This document shows positions 29,985-39,432 of a stretch of DNA of 64,000 bases, piece by piece. This DNA is from Aneurinibacillus uraniidurans (GTDB lineage Bacteria > Bacillota > Bacilli > Aneurinibacillales > Aneurinibacillaceae). Both the position numbers and the translations under genes were made by a program. The stretch is taken from assembly GCF_028471905.1 (NCBI RefSeq), contig NZ_CP116902.1, positions 3,398,501-3,462,500 on the forward strand, written 5' to 3'. Below the pieces are notes generated by a model, which was given only the letters and a program-made list of their open reading frames with translations, searched no databases and was not told the DNA's origin. Every line of letters begins with the position of its first letter. Position 1 is the first letter of the stretch.

Positions 29985-30696
29985 GCGTTTCTCCCCCAAT
30001 ACGTTTTAAAATTTCCTTGTAAGCATCTTCTACATTGCCGAGGTCACGGCGGAAACGGTCTTTATCAAGCTTCTCGTTTGTATCAGCATCCCAGAAGCGG
30101 CATGTGTCTGGGGAAATCTCATCCGCCAGCAGCAATGTTCCATCTTCGAGACGTCCGAATTCCAGCTTGAAATCAACGAGTGTAACTTTGCGTTCTTTCA
30201 TATAAGAAACGAGCACTTCGTTCACGGCAAGTGCCATCTCACGAAGACGAGCACGTTCTTCTTTGCTTGCAATGCCAAGTACGTCAATGTGTGAATCATT
30301 CACAAGTGGATCGCCGAGTGCATCATCTTTGTAATAAAATTCAACAACTGGTTGTGGAAGAACGGTTCCTTCTTCCATACCGAGGCGCTTAGCAAGTGAG
30401 CCAGCTGCTACATTGCGTGTTACAACTTCAAGCGGTACGATTTCTACTTTCTTCACTAATTGCTCTGTCGGTGACAGTTCCTTAATGAAGTGATTTTCAA
30501 TGCCTTTTTCTTTTAGCATGCGGAAAAAAATCGACGTAATTCGGTTATTCAGCTCGCCTTTGCCCATAATGGTCGCACGCTTTTCTCCGTTAAACGCAGT
30601 TGCGTCATCTTTGTACGCCACCCAGAACACACCAGGCTCATCTGTAGCATAAATGCGCTTTGCTTTTCCTTCATACAGCATTTCGAGCTTTTCCAT
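29977..30696 (-). CDS. purC: SAICAR synthetase
   Basis: Step 7 of purine synthesis: CAIR + aspartate + ATP gives SAICAR. 239 aa with [37 protein letters not shown] and [13 protein letters not shown] followed by [14 protein letters not shown]. An 81-base gap separates it from purB; no convincing promoter or terminator is seen there. Confidence 0.97.
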   Translation of the reverse strand: MEKLEMLYEGKAKRIYATDEPGVFWVAYKDDATAFNGEKRATIMGKGELNNRITSIFFRMLKEKGIENHFIKELSPTEQLVKKVEIVPLEVVTRNVAAGSLAKRLGMEEGTVLPQPVVEFYYKDDALGDPLVNDSHIDVLGIASKEERARLREMALAVNEVLVSYMKERKVTLVDFKLEFGRLEDGTLLLADEISPDTCRFWDADTNEKLDKDRFRRDLGNVEDAYKEILKRIGGETHV

Positions 30697-30777
30697 CGTA
30701 TCTCGCTTCCTTTCGAGTAGTAAAACCGAAATAAAGAAGGGAGAGGGAGAAATATCTTTCTTCTCTCCTCTGCTCTC

Positions 30778-32073
30778 TTACAAACCTAGACGTTCAAAAA
30801 TCGTATCGACATTTTTCAAATGCCAGTTATAGTCGAAGCAATCTGCAATATCTTCTGCAGTAAGCAGACCCTTTACTTTTTCATCCGATTCGATGATCTC
30901 ACGGAAGGAACGTTGTTCTTCCCACGATTGCATCGCACGACGCTGTACAGTATCGTATGCTTCTTCACGGCTTAAGCCTTTATCGATCAGTTTAAGCAGT
31001 ACACGTTGTGAGTAAATCAAACCAAATGTGCGCTCCATGTTGCGTTTCATGTTTTCTGGGAACACAGTCAGGTTTTTCACGATGTTACCGAAACGGTTCA
31101 GCATATAGTTAATGAGTTGTGTTGCATCTGGCAGAATGATTCGTTCTGCAGATGAGTGTGAAATATCACGTTCATGCCAGAGCGGCACATTCTCATAGGA
31201 CGTCAGCATGTGTCCGCGAATGACGCGAGCTAAGCCAGCCATGTTCTCGCTGCCGATCGGATTGCGTTTATGCGGCATAGCGGATGAACCTTTTTGACCT
31301 TTAGCGAATGCTTCTTCCACTTCACGTGTTTCACTTTTTTGCAGACCGCGAATCTCAACAGCGAACTTCTCAATTGATGTTGCGATAAGTGCGAGTGTGC
31401 CCATGTATTCAGCATGACGATCACGCTGCAATGTTTGTGTGGAGATTGGAGCAGCTTGCAGGCCTAGCTTTTCGCACACATATTTTTCAACGAATGGATC
31501 AATATTTGCATACGTACCAACTGCGCCGGAGATTTTACCGAAAGCAATTGTTTGTTTCGCCTTGCGGAAGCGCTCCAGGTTACGTTTCATCTCTTCATAC
31601 CAGAGCGCCATTTTTAAGCCGAATGTTGTTGGCTCAGCATGTACACCGTGTGTACGGCCCATCATAACGGTATATTTATGTTCTTGCGCTTTTTCTTTCA
31701 GGATGTCTACAAATCGAACAAGGTCCTGCTCGATGATTTCATTCGCTTGACGCAGCAAGTATGAAAGTGCAGTATCAACTACGTCTGTTGATGTCAATCC
31801 GTAGTGCACCCATTTTTTCTCATCGCCTTCGATTGTCTCAGAGACAGCACGCGTGAATGCAACAACATCGTGGCGTGTCTCCTGCTCGATTTCGTAAATG
31901 CGCTCAACATTGAAGCTGGCGTTTTTCCACAGTTTTTCGACATCTTCCTTTGGAATTACACCAAGCTCTGACCATGCTTCACAAGCGAGGATTTCTACCT
32001 CAAGCCAGGCTTTAAATTTGTTTTCTTCTGTCCAGATAGCCGCCATTTCCGGGCGGGTATAGCGTTCGATCAT
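30778..32073 (-). CDS. purB: Adenylosuccinate lyase
   Basis: Acts twice in the pathway, splitting fumarate from SAICAR and from adenylosuccinate. 431 aa of the fumarase/aspartase superfamily. The signature loop [19 protein letters not shown] is present, as are [15 protein letters not shown] and [12 protein letters not shown]. It follows purK by 17 bases. Confidence 0.97.
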   Translation of the reverse strand: MIERYTRPEMAAIWTEENKFKAWLEVEILACEAWSELGVIPKEDVEKLWKNASFNVERIYEIEQETRHDVVAFTRAVSETIEGDEKKWVHYGLTSTDVVDTALSYLLRQANEIIEQDLVRFVDILKEKAQEHKYTVMMGRTHGVHAEPTTFGLKMALWYEEMKRNLERFRKAKQTIAFGKISGAVGTYANIDPFVEKYVCEKLGLQAAPISTQTLQRDRHAEYMGTLALIATSIEKFAVEIRGLQKSETREVEEAFAKGQKGSSAMPHKRNPIGSENMAGLARVIRGHMLTSYENVPLWHERDISHSSAERIILPDATQLINYMLNRFGNIVKNLTVFPENMKRNMERTFGLIYSQRVLLKLIDKGLSREEAYDTVQRRAMQSWEEQRSFREIIESDEKVKGLLTAEDIADCFDYNWHLKNVDTIFERLGL

Positions 32074-32090
32074 GTATACTCCTCCTTTTT

Positions 32091-33230
32091 TTACTCCCAG
32101 ATTTTCATATCCTCAATTATGGTAAGTGCTTCCGCTACTGAACCAGCCAGCACATTTATATGTCCCATCTTCCGTTTCGGCTTACTTTCCTGTTTGCCAT
32201 ATAAATGAAGTTTCGCTGTAGCTGGAAACGTATCTATTTTATCAAGAATAGGCGCTAGATGCTCGCCTAGAATGTTCACCATGACAACCGGTGTGAGCAG
32301 TTTTGTTTCACCGAGTGGCAGATCGCAAATCGCACGAATGTGCTGCTCGAACTGAGATGTTACACATGCATCCATTGTATAGTGACCGGAGTTGTGTGGA
32401 CGTGGGGCTAATTCATTGACGATAATGCCCCCGTCTGCTGTTACGAACATCTCAACCGCGATCAACCCTCGCACATCTAGTTTCTCCGCAATCGTGCGAG
32501 CTACCCTTTCTGCTTTCTGTGCTGTCTCATCGCTTATACGAGCTGGTACAATGGAGAGGTGAAGAATGTTCTCTCGATGGATATTCTCACTCACCGGAAA
32601 CGTTGCTACTTCTCCCGATACACTGCGTGCTGCAATAACAGACACTTCTTTCACAAACGGAACGAACTGTTCAATGATAATGTCAGCTCCGCTCTTCTGA
32701 AGTTCGTTATAGGCTTGCGCCGCCTCGCCTGCTTTTCGAATGACTGCCTGTCCTTTGCCATCATAACCACCTGTGGCCGTTTTCATCACAGCCGGCAATC
32801 CGAGTTGTTCAATCGCACGCTCTGCTTCGTCTGCGCTGGCGATGATGCGGAACGGCGCTACCGGAATATCGAATGATTCGAGTGTCAGCTTCTCATCGAT
32901 CCGATTCTGCGTAATGCGCAAAAGCTGACTGCCCTGCGGCACATACGACTGTTCTTCTAGAATAGCCGCTACTTGTGCATCAACATTTTCGAATTCGTAC
33001 GTAATCACGTCACTCGCCTGTGCCAGATCCATCGCACCATCTACATTGTCATATCCGGTAAGAATTTGCCTGTCACACACCTGACCACATGGTGAATCTT
33101 CTGTTGGATCAAGCGTGATAAATCGATAACCAGCGGCGCGTCCTGCAAGCGCCAGCATCCGGCCAAGCTGCCCACCGCCCAGCACGCCAATCGTAGCGCC
33201 CGGTCGGATTACATTCCGCTCCGCACTCAC
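32091..33230 (-). CDS. purK: N5-CAIR synthetase (PurK)
   Basis: ATP-grasp enzyme converting AIR + bicarbonate + ATP to N5-CAIR, 379 aa. It has [37 protein letters not shown] and the end-of-domain motif [18 protein letters not shown]. The GTG start overlaps the purE stop (GTGA), a classic coupled start. Confidence 0.96.
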   Translation of the reverse strand: MSAERNVIRPGATIGVLGGGQLGRMLALAGRAAGYRFITLDPTEDSPCGQVCDRQILTGYDNVDGAMDLAQASDVITYEFENVDAQVAAILEEQSYVPQGSQLLRITQNRIDEKLTLESFDIPVAPFRIIASADEAERAIEQLGLPAVMKTATGGYDGKGQAVIRKAGEAAQAYNELQKSGADIIIEQFVPFVKEVSVIAARSVSGEVATFPVSENIHRENILHLSIVPARISDETAQKAERVARTIAEKLDVRGLIAVEMFVTADGGIIVNELAPRPHNSGHYTMDACVTSQFEQHIRAICDLPLGETKLLTPVVMVNILGEHLAPILDKIDTFPATAKLHLYGKQESKPKRKMGHINVLAGSVAEALTIIEDMKIWE

Positions 33231-33712
33231 AGGTCACTCGCCTCCAGTACGGTTTGCTTCACACGTTCCCGACGCTCCATGAATGCCTCGCGAATCGCCG
33301 GATATTTATTTCCAAGCATTTGTGCGGCTAACAGTCCCGCATTGATCGCACCAGCTTTGCCGATTGCGACTGTCGCAACTGGAACGCCACCCGGCATCTG
33401 TACAATCGACAGAAGCGAGTCCAAACCATTCAACATTGAAGATTTAACCGGAACGCCGATAACCGGCAGTGCAGTTTTCGATGCAACCATCCCTGGCAGA
33501 TGAGCTGCGCCGCCTGCGCCGGCAATGATGACTTCCAGACCACGTTCTACAGCCTGTTCTGCATACGAAAACATAAGGTCAGGTGTACGATGTGCAGATA
33601 CAACTTTTTTTTCAAATGGAACGCCAAGTTCCTCTAAAATGTCGCACGCTTCCTTCATCGTCTCCCAATCGGATGTGCTTCCCATAATGACACCCACAAG
33701 CGGTTGAGCCAT
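33227..33712 (-). CDS. purE: N5-CAIR mutase (PurE)
   Basis: Converts N5-CAIR to CAIR; class I PurE of 161 aa. The phosphate-binding start [17 protein letters not shown], the catalytic SAHRTPD with its conserved His, and [15 protein letters not shown] are all present. The start at ATG 33712 has GGAGGG ten bases upstream; the frame's earlier ATG at 33730 lies within the ribosome site. First gene of the twelve-gene operon purEKBCSQLFMNHD. Confidence 0.97.
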   Translation of the reverse strand: MAQPLVGVIMGSTSDWETMKEACDILEELGVPFEKKVVSAHRTPDLMFSYAEQAVERGLEVIIAGAGGAAHLPGMVASKTALPVIGVPVKSSMLNGLDSLLSIVQMPGGVPVATVAIGKAGAINAGLLAAQMLGNKYPAIREAFMERRERVKQTVLEASDL

Positions 33713-33742
33713 AGCGCTGTTTCCCTCCAAAAAATATAAAAT

Positions 33743-33802
33743 AAAAAAGCCCAGACGGTAGATTTCCCCTATGGTGGCGAGAAACCTACCGCCTGGGCTT
33801 TT
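33743..33802 (-). terminator. Riboswitch-controlled terminator in the purE leader
   Basis: Minus-strand stem AAAAGCCCAGGCGGTAG / CTACCGTCTGGGCTTTTTT (17 bp, one G-U) with a 24-base loop and U-run. Its 5' arm is the 3' end of the riboswitch aptamer (the AAAAGCCC segment), so ligand binding and termination exclude each other. Confidence 0.85.
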
Positions 33803-33895
33803 ATCCCTACGGTGTAGCGCACGCCGCGTGCGCCTGAATCGCTCGGACCGTACAGCTTACCGCCACGGAACCCTAGATTCACTTTCTACTGGTCG
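33785..33895 (-). ncRNA. PRPP riboswitch (ykkC class, subtype 2b)
   Basis: The purE leader contains the ykkC-family core in order: CTAGGGTTCCG, GGTCCGAGCGATTC, a GC-rich hairpin GCGCACGCGGCGTGCGC, ACACCGTAGGGATAAAAGCCC. Subtype assignment follows from its location ahead of de novo purine genes, where the 2b (PRPP-sensing) class is known. PRPP is the substrate of PurF, so it should switch the operon on by keeping the aptamer folded and blocking the terminator. The aptamer/terminator overlap is seen; the ligand is inferred. Confidence 0.85.
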
Positions 33896-33900
33896 CTTTT

Positions 33901-33929
33901 AGTTTAACAAGGCCGCCTGTGGAAGTCAA
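33901..33929 (-). promoter_or_regulatory. Promoter of the purine operon
   Basis: Minus strand -35 TTGACT (33924-33929), a 17-base spacer, -10 TAAACT (33901-33906). Transcription would start a few bases before the riboswitch. Confidence 0.75.
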
Positions 33930-33933
33930 CCTT

Positions 33934-33977
33934 ATTTCCGAACATTATGAGGTTATTATTTTCTAACATTCGATTAT
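33934..33977. promoter_or_regulatory. PurR operator (two inverted PurBoxes)
   Basis: Plus strand ATTTCCGAACATT (33934-33946) fits the Bacillus PurBox AWWWCCGAACWWT fully. An inverted, weaker box AACATTCGATTAT (33965-33977), keeping the central TTCG, follows after 18 bases. This spacing and the position upstream of -35 match known PurR sites, where PRPP relieves repression. Confidence 0.7.
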
Positions 33978-34021
33978 AGAGCTCTTTCTTTTATTTTGCT
34001 TGATCGTTAAGATAATTATAC

Positions 34022-34066
34022 AGGAAAAAACCAGAGAACCAGCTAATAAGCTGGTTCTCTGGTTTG
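34022..34066 (-). terminator. Hairpin downstream of the yjcZ-like cluster
   Basis: Perfect 17-bp stem AAACCAGAGAACCAGCT / AGCTGGTTCTCTGGTTT with a 4-base loop, with AAAAAA on the plus-strand 5' side, so a U-run follows it on the minus strand. It would terminate the minus-strand spore peptide genes before the purine promoter. Confidence 0.8.
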
Positions 34067-34082
34067 TGGGGGTACCGTTTAC

Positions 34083-34169
34083 TTAATCGCAAGCGCATGC
34101 AATGATTACAAGCAGGATGAAAAGTACGAGAATTACACCCAGTGTATCGTTATTATTGAAGAAGCTCAT
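34083..34169 (-). CDS. YjcZ-family sporulation peptide (copy 1)
   Basis: A 28-residue ORF. It starts MSFFNNNDTLG and continues with the hydrophobic core VILVLFILLVIIACACD. This is the YjcZ-like spore peptide layout: short polar head, one helix, Cys-rich end. GGAGGGG lies six bases before the ATG. It is one of three related genes in tandem; the core is identical in all three copies. Function in the spore is unknown. Confidence 0.82.
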   Translation of the reverse strand: MSFFNNNDTLGVILVLFILLVIIACACD

Positions 34170-34213
34170 GCAGTCCCCTCCTTTCTGTGTGAAGCACATA
34201 GACTGATGCCAAA

Positions 34214-34300
34214 TCAGTCACATGCGCATGCAATGATTACGAGAAGGATGAACAGCACAAGAATTACGCCGATCTCGCCATTTCCACCAAAAAAGCTCAT
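34214..34300 (-). CDS. YjcZ-family sporulation peptide (copy 2)
   Basis: A 28-residue ORF starting MSFFGGNGEIG, followed by VILVLFILLVIIACACD. AAAGGAG lies upstream of the ATG. The DNA of the core differs from copy 1 at several third positions, so the repeat is an older duplication kept by selection on protein sequence. Confidence 0.82.
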   Translation of the reverse strand: MSFFGGNGEIGVILVLFILLVIIACACD

Positions 34301-34404
34301 GGATGTCACTCCTTTCTCCCGGGGGAGTATAAAGTGTTGACACACGCCAGCACTCGTCTATTACGTTATGCAGAGTATATTAGATTGGTTTGGGCTATTT
34401 GCGC

Positions 34405-34503
34405 CTAACACTCGCAAGCGCATGCAATGATTACAAGTAGAATGAACAGCACCAGAATCATACCAATTTCTCCGCTAAAACATCCTCCAGATCCACAACT
34501 CAT
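34405..34503 (-). CDS. YjcZ-family sporulation peptide (copy 3)
   Basis: A 32-residue ORF starting MSCGSGGCFSGEIGM, with the core ILVLFILLVIIACACEC. AAAGGGTG precedes the ATG. It has four extra residues and two additional Cys at the head, plus one at the tail, compared with copies 1 and 2. More cysteines suggest disulfide cross-linking in the spore coat, which is inference. Confidence 0.8.
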   Translation of the reverse strand: MSCGSGGCFSGEIGMILVLFILLVIIACACEC

Positions 34504-34905
34504 TTGCTTCACCCTTTCTTTGTATTCAGAGCACATTTGCGTACTCTGCAGGGATGTTGTTTCCCTTGACATGGTACATTCTATGTATTGGACGGGCAGG
34601 TGGTTTGGACTTTTGCCTATTTTTTAGGAAGAAAAAAAGAGCTGCTTTTAGTGAGTGGTTTGACGGTGGCAGGAGAGGGGAGGAGCAACTTTTCAGCCGC
34701 TCGTTCAAACAATACCAACACAGCTTTTTACTATTGAATGCAAAAAGGGACTGATCCGACATGCGGACCAGTCCTTTTGTTTTGATATACGCTTCCTTGA
34801 GAAGCTAGAATTTATCTTGTATCAGGATAATAAAAGGTATGTTTGGGAGCGGGGAAGGAAGCGACGTGCTTCTTCCTTCCCCGCTCCCACCACCACACCC
34901 TTTAT
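34504..34905. other. Intergenic region with two hairpins
   Basis: No convincing gene. A terminator-like stem (AAAAGGACTG / CAGTCCCTTTT with inner GTCC/GGAT pairing) lies at 34741-34785. A perfect 17-bp stem lies at 34845-34888. A 66-codon plus-strand frame at 34554-34754 lacks a spaced ribosome site. Confidence 0.5.
34845..34888. repeat. G-rich/C-rich perfect inverted repeat
   Basis: Arms GGGAGCGGGGAAGGAAG (34845-34861) and its exact complement (34872-34888), loop of 10. No U-run follows on either strand. It lies 17 bases beyond the stop of the HD-GYP regulator gene and resembles another palindrome at 48521-48585. Confidence 0.7.
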
Positions 34906-36009
34906 TCAGTCTTGATACCTCTGCTGAATACACAAAATTTCCGAGATATTAGCAAAAAACAACCGGACAATCTCCGGATCAAAATGCTTGCCACTGCCCT
35001 CCCGAATGATCTGGTACGCCTTTTCATTCGGAAACGCTTCTTTATAAGGACGGCGGCTTGTAAGTGCGTCAAACACATCAATCACTGCCACAATTCGTCC
35101 ACTTAATGGAATACGATCACCAGACAAACCGTTTGGATATCCGGTACCGTCATACTTCTCGTGGTGAGAGATTGCAATCTCACTAGCCAGCTTGAGAAGT
35201 GGTGATTCCGAGCCATGCAGAATTTTATGACCGATGACGGTATGCTGCTTCATCTTCTCGAATTCTTCATCCGTCAGTTTGCCTGGCTTGAGCAGAATGT
35301 GGTCAGGCACACCGATCTTTCCGATATCATGCATCGGGCTTGCCTGTACCATCATCTCCACTTCCTCAGGGCTCATCCCAAGCGCACGCGCCAATACACC
35401 ACAGTAATGACTAATGCGCTGAATATGTGCAGCCGTTTCTGGATCTTTGAATTCAGCTGCCGCAGACAAATGCTCTACAATCTGACGGTTACTATGCTCA
35501 AGCTTAACGAGCGTCTCTTCCAGCTCTTTTGTACGGTAAGCCACTTCTTCTTCCAACCGCTGATTGGCATGCGCAATCTGACGATAATAATGACGAGTTC
35601 GTAGTAATGTACGCACTCGTGCATATAACTCATATCGGTCAATCGGCTTATTCAAAAAATCGTCGCTTCCCTCTTCTAACGCCCGAAGTTTGTCTTCCTT
35701 CCGATCCAGGGCGGTTACCATAATAACCGGAAGATAACGACCAGCTACACTTTTAATCACTTTCAAAACATCGTATCCATCCATACCAGGCATCATCACA
35801 TCAAGCAATACAAGGTCAATCTCTTCCTGCTCAATTCTCCTAAGCGCTTCCTGCCCTGAGTTCGCGCATAGAACCCGGTACCCTTTTATCATCAACATTT
35901 GCTCCAGCACATCAAGGTTGTACTCTTCATCATCCACAATCAAAATTGTAGATTTTGTCATATCCACCTTTTCATAGTCCAATTCAGAAGCTACCGAACG
36001 CATGCTCAT
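34906..36009 (-). CDS. Response regulator with HD-GYP output domain
   Basis: Receiver plus HD-GYP protein, 367 aa, predicted to hydrolyse cyclic di-GMP when phosphorylated. The receiver (about 19-135) has DD at 26-27, phospho-acceptor Asp70 in LVLLDVMMPGMDGYD, and Lys121. A coiled linker follows (145-180), then the HD-GYP domain with HD at 227-228 (PMHDIGKIGVPD), HHEKYDGTGYP (GYP at 290-292) and DVFDALTSRRPYK. The ATG at 36009 overlaps the kinase stop (ATGA); an internal ATG at 35961 is an alternative start. Confidence 0.9.
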   Translation of the reverse strand: MSMRSVASELDYEKVDMTKSTILIVDDEEYNLDVLEQMLMIKGYRVLCANSGQEALRRIEQEEIDLVLLDVMMPGMDGYDVLKVIKSVAGRYLPVIMVTALDRKEDKLRALEEGSDDFLNKPIDRYELYARVRTLLRTRHYYRQIAHANQRLEEEVAYRTKELEETLVKLEHSNRQIVEHLSAAAEFKDPETAAHIQRISHYCGVLARALGMSPEEVEMMVQASPMHDIGKIGVPDHILLKPGKLTDEEFEKMKQHTVIGHKILHGSESPLLKLASEIAISHHEKYDGTGYPNGLSGDRIPLSGRIVAVIDVFDALTSRRPYKEAFPNEKAYQIIREGSGKHFDPEIVRLFFANISEILCIQQRYQD

Positions 36010-37889
36010 ATCGCCGCATCCCCCCCTCTTTTTTCATCGGCAATCAAACCTTCATGTTTACTTGGAAGCTGCACCGTAAAACACGTTCCCTCTCCCTGCT
36101 TGCTTTCTACCTGTATACTCCCTTCAAGCAGACGGACCAACCGTTCTACAATAGACAATCCAAGTCCGGTTCCTTTGTATTTACGGCCAAGCGATCCGTC
36201 AATCTGTTTAAAAGGCTGAAAAATCAAACCTACATTCTCGGGGGCAATACCAATCCCTGTATCCTCTACCATCAACACAATATGGTTGTCTTCTTTCATT
36301 ATACGAAGGATAACAGAACCTTGCTCCGTAAATTTAACAGCATTGGATAAAAGATTCATCACAATTTGCTTCAACTTCTGCTCGTCTGTATGCAACCATA
36401 CATCTTTATCACCTTCAATTGAAAAAGCAATTGACTTTTGTCCACGCAACACAGAAGCATTCTGCATACAAAATTGAACGAGCGCGCGTACATTAACAAG
36501 TTGAACACTCACGTTCATCTCACCTGCTTCCATCTTGGACAAATCAAGAATATCCGTAATAAGTCCAAGCAGATGAATTCCACTGTCTTTAATACGCTGA
36601 ATATTTGTCAATTGGCGCTCTGGAATCGTTCCATTGCATACATCTAGCAAAACATCTGAATACCCAATAATTGCATTCAGCGGCGTACGAAGTTCATGAC
36701 TCATCGTAGATAAAATCTGAGTTTTTAATGCAGCTGCCTCTTCCGCGACTTTCCGCTCTTTTTTTAATTCCTCAATATATTGTACATTTTGCAGTGCCAC
36801 ACTGAGTGAACGAGTGAAATTTCGCAAAACATCCAGATCATCTTCTGTAAATTGAAGGGCTTCCCTTTTGTCCCGTACATAAAACCAGCCTATACTTACG
36901 GAACCTGCTGTAATCGGAATGGAAAGTAGATGGTCATCCTCATGACTCTCATTGTTATTCAACCAATCTGCCAAGCGATCTGAGCCAGCGGCAACAATGC
37001 GTAGTTTTGCTTTGCTGTTATAAGAATACACGCAGAGTACCGCTTCTTTCGCACCGACTATATCCCGAACGTTTGTAACAATGTCTTGCAAGACATCACT
37101 ATTGACGTGAAGAGAACTGTGCAATTGTTCCGTCAGTCTGTACATGGCCTGAATTTGTCGCTGCCGATGGTTCAACTGTTGCAAATATACCCGCCGAATC
37201 ATCCACATCAGCATAATAAGCGGAAGACCGATCACAACAATTACCACACCTGCCCTTTCCAGAACATCATATAGCGTAATAACAGAGCCGATCGTTTTAG
37301 CAATCAAATACACAAACATCGTTGTAGTCACGAATATACCGGCTAATGCCAGCACAATCGAGATAGCCGCACTCACTCCCCAAAAACGTGTTTCCATCTG
37401 CACCGTAAGCCCATGACGATATAAGTATTGATGAACCTGAACTAAAAGCAAAAAATAAAACGGAGAGTATGTGGTCATCATAACACCAGCAAAAATAATA
37501 CTAAGAAACCACACCTTGTTTGTCGTATCAAATAACGCATTGGAAAGAAAAAATGCACTCATTAGAAATGCGATCATGCTGAATAAAACGTATTCACGCA
37601 TCATGGAATCAAGCGAGAGACGAATAAGCTGAGGGATTTGTTTGCTATCTATGTCACTACGGGGCTGGTTATACGCAGTAATGTTCGTCATCCATGTAAA
37701 AAATCTACGCAAAAAAAGCAGGCAGAGTAAAAAAATCCCTCCTGCCACAATCAAAATCAACAGTGAACCTTGCCACAACCGTTCCACTTCTGAACGATGC
37801 AGCAGGTTAGCTGAAACAGCAAAAATAATACTAAGAAGTGCTGGGACCAGAAAACTGGACAAGCACAGCAATAAAATTCTTTTTTTCAT
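36006..37889 (-). CDS. Membrane sensor histidine kinase with GAF domain
   Basis: Hybrid-free sensor kinase of 627 aa. About six membrane helices span residues 1-235, followed by a GAF-like domain (255-370) and a short coiled coil. The HisKA dimerisation domain has phospho-acceptor His398 in STMSHELRTPLNAIIGYSD, and the ATPase domain has the N box QIVMNLLSNAVKFTEQG, DTGIGIAPEN and GTGLGLSIVERLV. It forms a two-gene operon with the HD-GYP regulator. The signal is unknown; the polytopic sensor suggests a membrane or small-molecule cue. Confidence 0.9.
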   Translation of the reverse strand: MKKRILLLCLSSFLVPALLSIIFAVSANLLHRSEVERLWQGSLLILIVAGGIFLLCLLFLRRFFTWMTNITAYNQPRSDIDSKQIPQLIRLSLDSMMREYVLFSMIAFLMSAFFLSNALFDTTNKVWFLSIIFAGVMMTTYSPFYFLLLVQVHQYLYRHGLTVQMETRFWGVSAAISIVLALAGIFVTTTMFVYLIAKTIGSVITLYDVLERAGVVIVVIGLPLIMLMWMIRRVYLQQLNHRQRQIQAMYRLTEQLHSSLHVNSDVLQDIVTNVRDIVGAKEAVLCVYSYNSKAKLRIVAAGSDRLADWLNNNESHEDDHLLSIPITAGSVSIGWFYVRDKREALQFTEDDLDVLRNFTRSLSVALQNVQYIEELKKERKVAEEAAALKTQILSTMSHELRTPLNAIIGYSDVLLDVCNGTIPERQLTNIQRIKDSGIHLLGLITDILDLSKMEAGEMNVSVQLVNVRALVQFCMQNASVLRGQKSIAFSIEGDKDVWLHTDEQKLKQIVMNLLSNAVKFTEQGSVILRIMKEDNHIVLMVEDTGIGIAPENVGLIFQPFKQIDGSLGRKYKGTGLGLSIVERLVRLLEGSIQVESKQGEGTCFTVQLPSKHEGLIADEKRGGDAAI

Positions 37890-37936
37890 ACAGCCTCCTG
37901 CTCAATTGAGTGATACAGATCGCTCATGCGGTCTCG

Positions 37937-37966
37937 ACTATACGACTGATTTTACGATTTTTTCAA
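37937..37966 (-). promoter_or_regulatory. Promoter of the kinase/regulator operon
   Basis: Minus strand TTGAAA (37961-37966), 18-base spacer, TATAGT (37937-37942), about 48 bases before the kinase ATG. Confidence 0.5.
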
Positions 37967-38006
37967 TAAAAAAAGAAGCAATTCTTGTAAAATTGCTTCT
38001 TTTTTA
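37967..38006 (-). terminator. Terminator of guaA-pbuG
   Basis: Stem AAAAAAGAAGCAATT / AATTGCTTCTTTTTT with a short loop and T-run, 15 bases after the pbuG stop. Confidence 0.88.
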
Positions 38007-38020
38007 TATATCCAACTTAT

Positions 38021-39397
38021 TTATACATTAAGCTCCGTAAAGATAAACCGTACGAGAATAAGCAAGGATAACAGCCACATCATCCAATGAATTTTGTGTT
38101 TGCCTCCTACCATCCGGTTTGCTGACGCTAATACGACATAGAACAAAATCCCAAATGAAATCCCGTTCGCAATCGAATACGTTAGCGGCATCATAATAAT
38201 CGTGAAGAATGCTGGTATTGCCAGCACCATATCATCCCAATCAATGCTGCGAACTGCACCCATCATGAGTACACCCACAATGATCAGTGCCGGAGCGGTT
38301 GCCTGTCCTGGCACAAGCAATGCCAGCGGAGCGAGGAACAATGCCAGCAAGAACATAATCCCTGTTGTAACAGAAGTCAGACCTGTACGGCCACCTTGTC
38401 CAACACCTGCCGCACTTTCCACAAAAGCTGTAATTGTACTCGTACCAAGAAGTGCACCCAGACTTACACCACCTGCATCCACAAGCATAGCACGGCCAAT
38501 TTTCTGTTTCGAATCCGGTTTGTCAAGCAGACCTGCTTTCGAAGCAGTACCTGTCAGTGTTCCAAATGTATCGAAAAGTTCTACAAATGTAAACGTAAAG
38601 ATGATCGTTAACAGCCCTGCATTCATCGCACCCGCAAAATCAAGTTGACCGAATGCTACGTGGCTAAAATCTGGAATCCAGTGCGCACCATGAAGCGAGG
38701 AAAGATTTGTAACCCCGAGCGGAATCCCGATAATCGTTGTCACAATAATTCCAATCAGAATCGCTGCCTGCACACGCATAACCATAAGAATACTTGTGAT
38801 GAGAAGACCGATTACAGTAAGCAGCACTGCTTTGTCTTCCATGAAGTTCCCAAGCTGCATCAACCAATCATTCGCACCAAGATGGCTAAATGGCTTTGCG
38901 CCATCTTTTCCAATGTAGAATGCCGTTAACAAACCACTTGTTTTAAATCCAATAATCGTAATAAATAACCCGATCCCAACGGTAATCGCCGAACGAAGCG
39001 CATCGGGTACCGCCTCCAGAAGGAGCTGGCGAACTTTGGTAACCGTGAGAATAATAAAGATAATACCTGAGATAAAAACAGATGCTAAGCCAATCTGCCA
39101 CGTAATATGTCCACCTGAGCTCATAATAACAGCGGCAAAGTATGCATTTAATCCCATACCCGGTGCAAGCGCAATCGGATAGTTAACAAACAGGCCCATC
39201 AAAATCGTAACCAGACCAGCCCCCAATGCGGTCGCAATAAAGACCGCATTGAAGTCCATGCCTGTAGCACCGCCAGCTGTTAACGTCAGCGGATTTACGA
39301 TCAGAATATAAGCCATGGTGATGAATGTTGTCAGACCAGCAATGATCTCAGTCCGTACATTCGTATTGTTCTCACGTAATTTAAAGAACTTATCCAT
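38021..39397 (-). CDS. pbuG: Purine (hypoxanthine/guanine) permease, AzgA family
   Basis: NCS2/AzgA-type proton symporter, 458 aa, about 12-14 helices, importing purine bases. Family segments are NVRTEIIAGLTTFITMAYI, GMGLNAYFA, AGVGQGGRTGLTSVTTG and FVELFDTFGTLTGTASKAG. It follows guaA by 35 bases with no terminator between, so guanine controls it through the guaA leader. This matches the guaA-pbuG neighbourhood in B. subtilis, though there pbuG has its own riboswitch. Confidence 0.93.
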   Translation of the reverse strand: MDKFFKLRENNTNVRTEIIAGLTTFITMAYILIVNPLTLTAGGATGMDFNAVFIATALGAGLVTILMGLFVNYPIALAPGMGLNAYFAAVIMSSGGHITWQIGLASVFISGIIFIILTVTKVRQLLLEAVPDALRSAITVGIGLFITIIGFKTSGLLTAFYIGKDGAKPFSHLGANDWLMQLGNFMEDKAVLLTVIGLLITSILMVMRVQAAILIGIIVTTIIGIPLGVTNLSSLHGAHWIPDFSHVAFGQLDFAGAMNAGLLTIIFTFTFVELFDTFGTLTGTASKAGLLDKPDSKQKIGRAMLVDAGGVSLGALLGTSTITAFVESAAGVGQGGRTGLTSVTTGIMFLLALFLAPLALLVPGQATAPALIIVGVLMMGAVRSIDWDDMVLAIPAFFTIIMMPLTYSIANGISFGILFYVVLASANRMVGGKHKIHWMMWLLSLLILVRFIFTELNV

Positions 39398-39432
39398 GTT
39401 TTATTCCGTCCTTTTCCTTATCTTATTCCTGC

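Noticed and set aside
34554..34754. A 66-codon plus-strand ORF in the intergenic region, ending in a terminator-like hairpin
   Set aside because: GGG directly abuts the ATG with no spacing, no promoter is seen and the product matches nothing I know. The similarity in layout to the 43-residue gene at 20721 kept it under consideration.
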